The translations under genes and the position numbers were made by a program. A stretch of 64,000 nucleotides of DNA from Rhodospirillaceae bacterium (GTDB lineage Bacteria > Pseudomonadota > Alphaproteobacteria > UBA6615). The notes below the pieces were generated by a model. The model saw only the letters and a program-made list of their open reading frames with translations, did not search any database and was not told the origin of the DNA. Shown here piece after piece: positions 17,283-25,340 of the stretch; positions within the stretch are counted from its first letter, which is position 1, and every line of letters begins with the position of its first letter. The DNA is taken from the NCBI GenBank assembly GCA_002713365.1, contig PASR01000014.1, positions 90,133 through 154,132 of the forward strand, in the 5' to 3' direction.

Positions 17283-18740
17283 TTATTTTGCAGGTGAAGC
17301 TTTCCAAAAATAACGCACGAATCCTCTTTGTTCGTCCAGATCTTTTATTCTAAAAACCATTCTTATTGGCATATCTACTTTTATTTCATCATGTTCGATA
17401 TCTGTGAAATCAGTCATTAACCGACCTCCGCCTTCGAATTGCACCATGCCATAGTGCGCTGGCGGATCTAATGAGTATGCTAACTGGTCAGATGTCCATG
17501 ACATTATAGTTGCTTTTTTTTCGGAAAAACTCTCATCTAATTGTGAGTCATGGCTGCCACAGTTGGGATTTACACAAATTTTTGTTTTTGGTATTTGTGC
17601 TGTGCCGCACTTTGTGCATTTTCCGCCATTAAATCCAAGAAGAAAACTTCGATTTCTATAAAGTGTTGTTAGTGCTGTTTGTTTGTCCTGTTCAGCTCTC
17701 ATGCCGCGTTCCATATCAATTAGCCCATTAAATGATAGAAACTTAATGTAATTTTTTTCTGTACGGCGCCTAAGAAGTGTACCGACAACGCCGTTATTCT
17801 TTTGGTAGCGAGTAATTTCTTTAGAAGTTTCAAGTAAAAATGTATCCACTCCCTGACCAAATCCACAAACTAATATTTTTTCGCCGGGCTTAGCTTTTTC
17901 AAGAACGGATATAAGCATTATAAGCGGATGGGCTACGCCGGTGTCACCACAGTTAATTTGCATATTATCAGTTATTGCTTCAGGGTTAATACTTAAGTTC
18001 TTAGCAATAACTTGCGGTGTTCCTCTTGATATAACCGGAATGATAAGGTGATCAATTTCTTCAGCTGGAACATTTGTTTTTTCTAGTAAATTAATAATTG
18101 CGTTAGATATAAGCTTTATATGGCCTTCTTGGCGTATCCAGCGCTCTTCCCAGTAATAATCAAATTTACGATTAGCCGGACGATAATGATCAACAAAATC
18201 ATCTGTAAAGCTATAAAAATCAATTAAATCAGCAATAATTTCATTATTATTACCATTGCCAACCCTTAATGCAGCTGCTCCATCTCCGTATGTTAACTCT
18301 TGTGTGCTTCCTGGCCTTGTTAGGCGTTTATCAGCTGCAATGCATAGTTTTTCATTATCAGAGTTATTATCGAGTGATGTTAAAGCACTAATAAGTGCAG
18401 TTGTACCAGACCGTTGTGACCCAGTTACGTCCATGGCCATAATATTGCTATTCAAGCTAAGAGCAGTAGCAACTATTGCTGCATTTTGTCTGTCGGCAAA
18501 TGGGTTGGTTGTAGAAGCAAAATAAATATTTTCTATTAAACTACGTTCATTAATTGATAAACAATCTCTTGCGGCTTCAACTCCTAGTGTTATTGGATCT
18601 TCGTCCCAGTTAGACATTGATCTTTCGCCTTTGGCTAGCGAAGCAATTCCTGGATTAAGCCATTTATTAGCATCAACTATCGATTCTCTTTTAAGTCTAA
18701 GTTTGGGAATGTAAGCACCAAATCCGGTGATTCCAACCAT
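17283..18740 (-). CDS. HMG-CoA-synthase-like protein fused to DUF35 zinc-ribbon/OB domain; catalytic Cys replaced by Gln
   Basis: I choose the ATG at 18740 (485 residues) over the GTG at 18755, because GGAG lies nine bases upstream of the ATG. Residues about 1-330 follow the HMG-CoA synthase/KAS III fold (GITGFGAYIPKLRL, TYGDGAAALRVG, GDTGVAHPL, CGFGQGVDTF). Residues 375-394 hold four cysteines (C-x2-C-x10-C-x4-C) of a rubredoxin-like zinc ribbon, followed by an OB fold, as in DUF35. In archaeal HMG-CoA synthases the nucleophile lies in FACKAGT; here the matching segment is GSQRSGT, giving Gln109. The upstream Glu (GSESHP) appears as Thr77, and I see no His at the FHxP position. True HMG-CoA synthase activity is therefore doubtful; a scaffold, CoA-binding or decarboxylase role is possible. 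Confidence 0.8.
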   Translation of the reverse strand: MVGITGFGAYIPKLRLKRESIVDANKWLNPGIASLAKGERSMSNWDEDPITLGVEAARDCLSINERSLIENIYFASTTNPFADRQNAAIVATALSLNSNIMAMDVTGSQRSGTTALISALTSLDNNSDNEKLCIAADKRLTRPGSTQELTYGDGAAALRVGNGNNNEIIADLIDFYSFTDDFVDHYRPANRKFDYYWEERWIRQEGHIKLISNAIINLLEKTNVPAEEIDHLIIPVISRGTPQVIAKNLSINPEAITDNMQINCGDTGVAHPLIMLISVLEKAKPGEKILVCGFGQGVDTFLLETSKEITRYQKNNGVVGTLLRRRTEKNYIKFLSFNGLIDMERGMRAEQDKQTALTTLYRNRSFLLGFNGGKCTKCGTAQIPKTKICVNPNCGSHDSQLDESFSEKKATIMSWTSDQLAYSLDPPAHYGMVQFEGGGRLMTDFTDIEHDEIKVDMPIRMVFRIKDLDEQRGFVRYFWKASPAK

Positions 18741-18906
18741 CTTATGTGTCTCCACGTATCTATATTTTTTACTAGCCGGCTGATTTAATTGATTTAGTTA
18801 TCTATTACAGAATATATATAATTAATATTAGTGATTTTATATATTACCACATAGATAATATTTTTTGAACTTTTCTTAGACTTATTTTGAATTTTAACCA
18901 ATAAGC

Positions 18907-19983
18907 CTAGTTCTTATAATATTCACTACCTATGGCATCGTGCAGAGATGAAAATCCGTCTTCATTCATTAACTTTATTAGATCATTTTTTATTCGGGCA
19001 ATTAAACCTGGTCCTTCATAAATCAATCCTGTGTATAGTTGCACTAGGCTGGCTCCGGCACAAATTTTGGTATAGGCATCTGCTCCGTTGGAAATACCAC
19101 CTACCCCAATTAGCGGTATTGATCCTTCTGTAACTTTGTATACATGACGAAGCATATCTGTAGAACGAGAAAACAAAGGTTTGCCAGAAAGACCACCAAG
19201 CTGGTTGCGGTTAGGACTAGTTAGGGCACTCGGCCGTTCAGTAGTTGTATTACAAACCGTTATACCGTCTATACCTGCTGCCTGTATTATATGTAATAAA
19301 ACATCAAGATGTTTGTAATCAATATCTGGTGATATTTTAACCAATAGTGCAGGAGGTTTTAAGTATTTTTCAGATTTTTTAATATTCGTTAGGAGATCTA
19401 ATAATTTTTCTAATGGTCCAGGCGATAAAAATAATAATCCGTTCTCAGAGTTTGGGCATGAAATATCTATTGTTAAAAAATCTGCTAATGGAGCGAATTT
19501 ATTTACTAAGACTTCGAAGTCATTTTCAGGATTTAAGCTTTTTGAGTTAGCCGCTAAATTTATACCGATTGGTAAATTATTTTTTTCAGAAGATTTATAA
19601 TCAGCTATACGTTGTCTTACTTGATCGGCCCCTTGGTTGTTAAAACCTAATCTATTAATTGCCGCTCTATCCGATTTAAGTCTAAATAACCTTGGTTTTG
19701 CATTACCAACCTGGGCTAGAGGGGTCACTCCTCCAACTTCTATAAAACCTACGCCTAACTTAAGAACTCCATTAATAGCTATAGCATTTTTATCAAACCC
19801 AGCTGATATAGCTACGGGGTTTTTGAAGGACTTCCCCCATATATCCTGAGTAAGGCAAGGAGGATTAAAGTTATCTGTCTTTGGTCCAAAACCATGCTTA
19901 AGTCCCCATAGCGCTGCTGCATGACCTGTTTCTGGAGGCATTAGGTTGAGCAAGCGAGCTCCGATATCGTAAATATTTGGCAA
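18907..19983 (-). CDS. pyrD: Dihydroorotate dehydrogenase (quinone), class 2
   Basis: 358 residues. It oxidises dihydroorotate to orotate in pyrimidine synthesis, passing electrons to membrane quinone. The class-2 N-terminal helix pair is visible (LLNLMPPETGHAAALWGL), as are the FMN-binding blocks CNTTTERP, GGLSGKPLF, GVGGISNGADAY and LVQLYTGLIYEGPGL. The start is TTG, the first possible initiator after an in-frame stop and with a weak ribosome site. Unusual: the catalytic-base segment reads DISCPNS where class-2 enzymes normally show N-x-SSPN, so Cys stands at the Ser position and Asp at the Asn. Apart from that, length and motifs are complete. Confidence 0.92.
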   Translation of the reverse strand: MPNIYDIGARLLNLMPPETGHAAALWGLKHGFGPKTDNFNPPCLTQDIWGKSFKNPVAISAGFDKNAIAINGVLKLGVGFIEVGGVTPLAQVGNAKPRLFRLKSDRAAINRLGFNNQGADQVRQRIADYKSSEKNNLPIGINLAANSKSLNPENDFEVLVNKFAPLADFLTIDISCPNSENGLLFLSPGPLEKLLDLLTNIKKSEKYLKPPALLVKISPDIDYKHLDVLLHIIQAAGIDGITVCNTTTERPSALTSPNRNQLGGLSGKPLFSRSTDMLRHVYKVTEGSIPLIGVGGISNGADAYTKICAGASLVQLYTGLIYEGPGLIARIKNDLIKLMNEDGFSSLHDAIGSEYYKN

Positions 19984-20039
19984 AGCGTATGAAAGTTATC
20001 TTAGATTTGTTATCCTGGAAAGCCCAAGTATGAATATCT

Positions 20040-20073
20040 AATTAAATATTAAACCTTAGTGTAATATTTAATT
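20040..20073. repeat. AT-only inverted repeat between SDR gene and pyrD
   Basis: Twelve perfectly paired bases (20040-20051 with 20062-20073, arms ATTAAATATTA/TAATATTTAAT plus one A-T pair) flank a ten-base loop. It lies downstream of the minus-strand SDR gene and upstream of pyrD. No U-tract follows on the minus strand, so a terminator is uncertain; an RNA-end stabiliser is possible. Confidence 0.4.
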
Positions 20074-20092
20074 TATATTATTTTGGGTTGGT

Positions 20093-20845
20093 TTAAGGCA
20101 CAGTATAACCACCATCAATCAATAGGTCGCTACCTGTCATAAAGGAGGCATCATCACTAGCTAGAAACGCTACCCCTGCAGCTATTTCGTCTGGTTTACC
20201 TAGACGGTCCAATAGTGTGTTAGAAGTTTTTTGTGCTTCTGATGACGAAGAAAAATTGGATAGATAACGGTTAGTTTCTACTGGTCCTGGAGAAAGACTA
20301 TTAACGCGAATGTTCTGTGCGGCGTGATCGAGAGCCATGGCTTTGGCTAAATTAATTAAGCCTGCTTTGGCTGCACAATACCATGGTCTTCCTGGCCGAG
20401 CGGTTCTCCCTAGTTGCGATGCTATATGAATAATACTTCCTCCACCATACTCATCCATTTTTGGTATACAATGTTTTGACATGAGAAATGCACTATTGAG
20501 ATTAACATCCATAGTCCGACGCCAATCCTCCAAAGAAATTTCTGTCAAAGGTGCGAGAGGTAGATCATAGACAGCGTTATTTACAAGTATATCTAGACCG
20601 CCAAGTTTCTCAGTAGCTAATTGAACAGCCATTTCTGCTGTTTGCTCTTCTGATACATCTCTGGCCAGGGCAATGGATTTACCATTATTAGAGTTAATAC
20701 TATGAACTGTTTCATTTAGAGTATTTTCGTTAATATCAACACAAATAATTGAGGAGCCTTCTAGCGCCAAACGATGACAGATAGCACTCCCTATACCGCC
20801 GCCTGCGCCACTTACTATGGCGACTTTGCCCCCAAGTCTATTCAT
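20093..20845 (-). CDS. SDR-family NAD(P)-dependent oxidoreductase
   Basis: 250 residues, classical SDR. Cofactor motif SGAGGGIGSA at the N-terminus with Asp following in CVDINE, favouring NAD(H). The NNAVYD segment stands in for NNAG. Catalytic Ser is in IIHIASQLG and the YxxxK pair in WYCAAKAG. The C-terminal MTGSDLLIDGGYTVP block is typical of 3-hydroxyacyl or polyol dehydrogenases. The start ATG follows GGAGAC. It diverges from the uncharacterised gene at 21037 across a 191-base AT-rich region with no clear motif. Substrate unknown. Confidence 0.88.
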   Translation of the reverse strand: MNRLGGKVAIVSGAGGGIGSAICHRLALEGSSIICVDINENTLNETVHSINSNNGKSIALARDVSEEQTAEMAVQLATEKLGGLDILVNNAVYDLPLAPLTEISLEDWRRTMDVNLNSAFLMSKHCIPKMDEYGGGSIIHIASQLGRTARPGRPWYCAAKAGLINLAKAMALDHAAQNIRVNSLSPGPVETNRYLSNFSSSSEAQKTSNTLLDRLGKPDEIAAGVAFLASDDASFMTGSDLLIDGGYTVP

Positions 20846-21036
20846 AATATGTCTCCATAGTTATATAATGATTTATATTTATTATTACGTAGTATTTTAG
20901 TAAAACTATTTAGTAATGTTAGATCATTATTGTATAAATTTTAAATATTTTTCTGATTTGTTATAAATAAACTGAGTATAGTAGAGTTTCTATGTAAAAT
21001 ATCTCTTAATTATAGGCCTGATAGAAGATTGCCTTT

Positions 21037-21576
21037 ATGGCTAAAAAACAAGATTCACATCCGTTTAACGAAATTGAAAGAACACGATTTCAAAATTTAT
21101 TGAAACTTGCATCTGAAAGCACGTTTGATGGAGAGCGCACGGCTGCATTAGATGCAGCTAAAAGATTGGCTGGGCGCCATGGTATGAGCCTTGATGAGGC
21201 TGCTCGAGGAGTACCGGAACCAACAGTTGTAACTAAAAAGAAAGATAAAGGTACAGATGATAATAAAAGAAGAGCACAGGATTTAAGCCAACATGTACAT
21301 ATGATGGATAATTGGGTTTCAAATGACAAAGCAAGAAGAGATGCAGCTTTAGCCGAGGCTTATGAGCGCGGATTAGATAACTATGGTCGCAAACGAGGTA
21401 ATGTTCAAGCTCCTCGTCGAAAAGGAACCCAACGACATCCGCAAAGTCACGCCAAGGTTTTGCTAGAAGAGACAAATATGCCAATTAAAGAAATAGCAGA
21501 ACTAACAGGACTCGATGTTTATGAGGTAGTTGGCCTTAAACTAAAGCTTAGGGCAAATAAAAATAATGATAAATAA
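21037..21576 (+). CDS. Uncharacterised protein, DUF2786-like N-terminus and HTH-like C-terminus
   Basis: 179 residues. I do not recognise a characterised function. Residues about 18-50 (FQNLLKLASES...ALDAAKRLAGRHGMS) resemble the DUF2786 helix pattern, in which an array of Ala/Leu-spaced residues precedes a HGMS-type turn. The middle (55-105) is Lys/Arg/Asp-rich and probably disordered. Residues about 142-172 (LLEETNMPIKEIAELTGL) have the spacing of a helix-turn-helix recognising DNA. Overall basic composition supports nucleic-acid binding. It stands alone with its own upstream gap and a hairpin downstream. A regulator or nucleoid-associated role is possible but unproven. Confidence 0.6.
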   Translation: MAKKQDSHPFNEIERTRFQNLLKLASESTFDGERTAALDAAKRLAGRHGMSLDEAARGVPEPTVVTKKKDKGTDDNKRRAQDLSQHVHMMDNWVSNDKARRDAALAEAYERGLDNYGRKRGNVQAPRRKGTQRHPQSHAKVLLEETNMPIKEIAELTGLDVYEVVGLKLKLRANKNNDK

Positions 21577-21588
21577 TTTTACTTATTT

Positions 21589-21622
21589 TTTACTTCCAGT
21601 AAATGTGTTCACTGAAAGTAAA
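21589..21622 (+). repeat. Imperfect hairpin between 21037 gene and enoyl-CoA hydratase gene
   Basis: TTTACTT-C-CAGT (21589-21600) pairs with ACTG-A-AAGTAAA (21611-21622), leaving one C/A mismatch and a ten-base loop. It starts 12 bases after the upstream stop and ends 23 bases before the hydratase start. No U-tract follows, so attenuation or transcript-end protection is likelier than simple termination. Confidence 0.45.
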
Positions 21623-21645
21623 CTCTAGAGACGTTGGAGAAATTC

Positions 21646-22440
21646 TTGGAATACAATACATATAAAGCTATTAACGCTGAGAGAAGCGGACGCATCTTAA
21701 CACTTACTATGAATAGACCGAAACACCTTAATGCTATCGATGAGATATTGCATGAAGAATTATCACGTATTTTCTATGATGTGGCCGCAGATAATAAAAC
21801 TGATGTTGTCGTTTTAACAGGTGCTGGCTCAGTATTTTGTGCTGGGGGGGACCTTGACTGGTTAAATCGTATGCATGGAGATCCAGACGCATTTGCAAAA
21901 ACAGTTTGGGAAGGCAAAAGAATTATAAATAGTTTGCTTGATATAGAACAGCCAGTAATTGCCAGACTACCTGGCCATGCTATCGGTTTAGGGTGCACAC
22001 TAGCATTATTCTGCGATATTATTTATGCAACAAAAATGACAAAAATTGGTGACCCTCACGTTTCTGTTGGGCTGGTAGCAGGTGATGGTGGGGCGGTCAT
22101 CTGGCCACAATTGATTGGCTACCCAAGGGCCAAGGAATATTTAATGACGGGCGATTTGTTATCTGCTGATCATGCCTCTGATATTGGCCTAATAAATTAC
22201 GCGGTATCTGACGATCAACTTGATGATGTTGTTTATGGTATGGCTGAGAGACTAGCGGGTGGGGCTACAAACGCAATAAAATGGACAAAATCATCTATTA
22301 ATATAGGCTTGAAGCAGGTTGCCAATTCAGTTTTGGATGCGGCCTTTAATTTTGAAGCGATGTCCCAAATGACGGAGGACCATAAAATTGCAACTGAAGC
22401 TTTTTTGGCTAAAGAGAAGCCAAAATTTACCGGCCGCTAG
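21646..22440 (+). CDS. Enoyl-CoA hydratase/isomerase (crotonase family)
   Basis: Two in-frame TTG starts exist (21634 and 21646) and no nearby ATG. I prefer 21646 because GGAGA ends five bases before it, giving 264 residues. The oxyanion-hole segments VFCAGGDLDWLNRMH and GHAIGLGCTLALFCDI are clear, as is the following GDPHVSVGLVAGDGG. The family hydrates or isomerises enoyl-CoA thioesters; the classic catalytic Glu pair is not obviously in place, so isomerase, hydrolase or another crotonase chemistry is possible. An acyl-CoA ligase gene follows 64 bases on, so both probably serve one CoA-dependent pathway. Confidence 0.87.
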   Translation: MEYNTYKAINAERSGRILTLTMNRPKHLNAIDEILHEELSRIFYDVAADNKTDVVVLTGAGSVFCAGGDLDWLNRMHGDPDAFAKTVWEGKRIINSLLDIEQPVIARLPGHAIGLGCTLALFCDIIYATKMTKIGDPHVSVGLVAGDGGAVIWPQLIGYPRAKEYLMTGDLLSADHASDIGLINYAVSDDQLDDVVYGMAERLAGGATNAIKWTKSSINIGLKQVANSVLDAAFNFEAMSQMTEDHKIATEAFLAKEKPKFTGR

Positions 22441-22504
22441 GATAAAGTAAATAAATAAACGAATAAGATCATTTATATATATTTAACTAGTTGAGAAAAT
22501 ATTT

Positions 22505-24154
22505 ATGCTTGAAGATGTAAGTGGCTGGCATACCCGTCTTAGTGAATCGATCATTCAGGAAAATACAGCAAGTGGAATATGGAGAAATAAAACACTGGCT
22601 GATCTTCTTACTGATCAAATAAATAAAAACCCAGACCAGCTTTTAATTATTGATAAGGATGTTTGTATTACTGCTAGGGAACTTTCACTTAAGGCAAAAA
22701 GACTGGCAGCTGCATTTCAGAAAAAAGGCCTAGTAGCGGGTGATGTAATAAGTTTTCAACTACCAAATTGGAATGAGTCGCTAATAATTGATGTAGCAGC
22801 TTCAATGTTGGGATTGGTTAGTAATCCGATTATTCCGATCTATAGAGATGCCGAAGTATCATATATCCTAAAAAATGCAGGTACTAAACTTATTTTCATT
22901 CCAACAGAGTTTCGTAATTTTAATTATCTGAGAATGATTGAAGAGAATATCTCTGAATACCCTGATTTATCTGATATTATTATTGTGCGTGGAAGTGCTG
23001 ATGGGTATTCATCGTATGAAGATTTGCTTTTAGACGGGAAAGCTGAGTCCCTAGAACGAACTAAAGTTGATCCTAATGCTGTAAAACTGATTATGTATAC
23101 CTCTGGTACAACTGGAAAACCTAAGGGAGTTCTGCATAGCCATAATACTATAGATACTGAAAATCAGGCATTTAGTAAATTTTTGGGGCTAGGTTGCGAT
23201 GATATAATATTAATGCCTTCTCCACTTACTCATATTACTGGATACTTGTATGGTATACAGCTGCCTATTGTTTTGGGAATACCAGTTGTATTGATGGATA
23301 ATTGGAACGCTAAGTTTGCAGCTGAATTAATTAATCAACATAAAGTAACCTTCACAATTGCAGCAACTGTGTTTTTACAAGAGCTAACTGAATTTTCAGA
23401 AAATAATAAACTATCTTTACCTAGTTTAAGGTACTTCCCCTGCGGTGGTGCACCAGTACCTCCTGAAATTATATATAATGCTCACGAAGTCTTTGAGCAA
23501 TGTGTTTGCGCGCGCTGCTACGGATCAACAGAAGCTCCTACGGTAACTTTAGGGGTTAATAGTCGCGAACAAGAAAATCTTGGAGCTACAACCGAGGGTT
23601 TTATTGTAGGGCACGAAATAAAGATAGTTGATGAACTAGGTTTACCTGTTTCCCAGGGTGTTGAGGGAGAGATTATAACTCGTGGTCCAGAAATGTGTAT
23701 AGGTTATGCTGATGAAGCTCACAATAAAGTATTTGATGAAAAAGGGTTTTTTCATACTGGTGATTTGGGTGTTCTGACGACAGAGGGATGCCTAATAATT
23801 ACCGGAAGACTGAAGGACCTAATTATTCGTGGTGGAGAAAACCTTAGTCCCCGTGAGGTAGAAGATGCACTCCATGAGCATCCAGCAATTTATGAAGCTG
23901 CGGTCGTAGCAATGCCACATAAACGACTTGGAGAAACCGGATGCGCTTTTGTTATATTGAATCAAAATGCTACTCTATCTTTTGAAGAGATGATTTTAGG
24001 TTTGGAGAAAACAGGTATGGCGAAACAAAAATATCCAGAGCGTCTTGTGATTGTTGAAAAATTTCCTCGGACTCCAGCTGGTAAAATACGTAAAAATGTA
24101 CTTCGTGAGCAAATACGTATAAAAATTGAAGAAGATGTTGAAACTCTAAATTGA
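22505..24154 (+). CDS. AMP-dependent acyl-CoA synthetase/ligase
   Basis: 549 residues of the ANL superfamily. The phosphate loop reads IMYTSGTTGKPKGV, the central motif YGSTEAPT, the hinge region GRLKDLIIRGGENLSP, and the C-terminal catalytic lysine is in RTPAGKIRKNVL. The overall pattern resembles cyclohexanecarboxylate-CoA or medium-chain acid ligases. It forms an acyl-adenylate and then an acyl-CoA from a free carboxylic acid. Upstream hydratase, downstream hydrolase and TRAP transporter on the same strand suggest activation of an imported carboxylate. A second ligase of a different subtype lies at 49877. Confidence 0.9.
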   Translation: MLEDVSGWHTRLSESIIQENTASGIWRNKTLADLLTDQINKNPDQLLIIDKDVCITARELSLKAKRLAAAFQKKGLVAGDVISFQLPNWNESLIIDVAASMLGLVSNPIIPIYRDAEVSYILKNAGTKLIFIPTEFRNFNYLRMIEENISEYPDLSDIIIVRGSADGYSSYEDLLLDGKAESLERTKVDPNAVKLIMYTSGTTGKPKGVLHSHNTIDTENQAFSKFLGLGCDDIILMPSPLTHITGYLYGIQLPIVLGIPVVLMDNWNAKFAAELINQHKVTFTIAATVFLQELTEFSENNKLSLPSLRYFPCGGAPVPPEIIYNAHEVFEQCVCARCYGSTEAPTVTLGVNSREQENLGATTEGFIVGHEIKIVDELGLPVSQGVEGEIITRGPEMCIGYADEAHNKVFDEKGFFHTGDLGVLTTEGCLIITGRLKDLIIRGGENLSPREVEDALHEHPAIYEAAVVAMPHKRLGETGCAFVILNQNATLSFEEMILGLEKTGMAKQKYPERLVIVEKFPRTPAGKIRKNVLREQIRIKIEEDVETLN

Positions 24155-24273
24155 TAAGAAAGTTCTAATTTACTATATTATTTGGCAACGTTTTATGTTT
24201 TCTGTAAAAAGTTGATAAGTTTTTTAAGAGTAAATCCAAGGCATTTTAATTACAAAAAAGATGGGAGAAGGCA

Positions 24274-25188
24274 ATGGAAAGTAAGGTTGAGTTTAACAGT
24301 TGTGGAGATAAAATACGAGGAATTTTATATACACCTGATGACGTTTCAGGGCCATTACCCCTAATTATTTTAGCGGGTGGTTGGTGCTATGTTAAAGAGA
24401 TTGTTATGCCTTATTACGCTCAGGCCTTTAATGATATAGGCGTAGCTTGTTTGTTGTTTGATTATCGTAACTTTGGTGAGAGTGAAGGGTTACCGCGTCA
24501 GCATATTGATCCATGGGGACAGATAGAAGATTATCGTAATGCCGTCAGCTTTGGACGAACTTTAGATAATATTGATGAAAATAAAATTGGAATTTGGGGA
24601 ATTTCTTATAGTGGAGGTCATGTTATAATAACTGCTTCACTTGACCCTAGGGTCAAGTTTGCAATTTCGACAATTCCTGTTGTTGATGGTTTTCCTACGA
24701 TGCGTCGCTGTCATGGGGAAAGAAAATTTGCAGGCCTTATGAATACAATTCTTGATGATAGAGAACGACGTTTTGCTGGGCAACCGGGAGAGACTATGGC
24801 TATGTCATCGACAGATCCAGATAATGAACTTAGTTCATGGCCATTTCCTCATGTATGTACTATTTTTAATGACATAAAGCAGAATGAGGCCCCTAATCAC
24901 GAACATATCAACACGATTGAATCGGTTGAATTATTACTGGCCTATCAAGTTAAGCCTTACGCGCTTCGTATACATGAAACACCCATAATGATGGCCGTTG
25001 CTAAAGGGGATAATATAACCTCATCCGACTTAGAAATTGATACCTTTAATGCTATTCAGTCTCCTAATAAACATTTAGCCGTGGTCGAGGGCGTGGACCA
25101 TATGAGTTTATACTCAAACACGGATCATTTAGGTAAGGTAGCAGGTGTACAAGCTGATTGGCTAAAAGCATTATTATCTGCTGGATAA
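24274..25188 (+). CDS. Alpha/beta hydrolase (S9/acetylxylan-esterase-like)
   Basis: 304 residues, start preceded by GGGAGAAGG. The oxyanion strand reads ILAGGWCYVKE, the nucleophile elbow is GISYSGG with Ser111, and a C-terminal GVDHMSLY supplies the His. The central RNFGESEG motif is characteristic of this hydrolase group, which includes dienelactone-hydrolase-like and peptidase S9-related esterases. The product could be an ester or C-C hydrolase in the pathway formed with the neighbouring ligase. The stop codon is embedded in a small AAGTAAA/TTTACTT hairpin (25186-25204). No signal peptide, hence cytoplasmic. Confidence 0.85.
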   Translation: MESKVEFNSCGDKIRGILYTPDDVSGPLPLIILAGGWCYVKEIVMPYYAQAFNDIGVACLLFDYRNFGESEGLPRQHIDPWGQIEDYRNAVSFGRTLDNIDENKIGIWGISYSGGHVIITASLDPRVKFAISTIPVVDGFPTMRRCHGERKFAGLMNTILDDRERRFAGQPGETMAMSSTDPDNELSSWPFPHVCTIFNDIKQNEAPNHEHINTIESVELLLAYQVKPYALRIHETPIMMAVAKGDNITSSDLEIDTFNAIQSPNKHLAVVEGVDHMSLYSNTDHLGKVAGVQADWLKALLSAG

Positions 25189-25340
25189 GTAAACTATTTA
25201 CTTAATAATTTAATCCGGTTCCTTAGGAGAGGATTATATTTGTAAGTTAATACAATCGAAAGTGTTGCCTTGATCGGATTGCCTTCTACAAAAGTAGTAG
25301 TTAAGGTAATTATAAATTAATATAATTTTGGGAGGAATTT

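Noticed and set aside
17283..18740. Mevalonate-pathway HMG-CoA synthase.
   Set aside because: The catalytic Cys position reads Gln and the Glu/His positions are changed, and no HMG-CoA reductase or lyase gene lies nearby.
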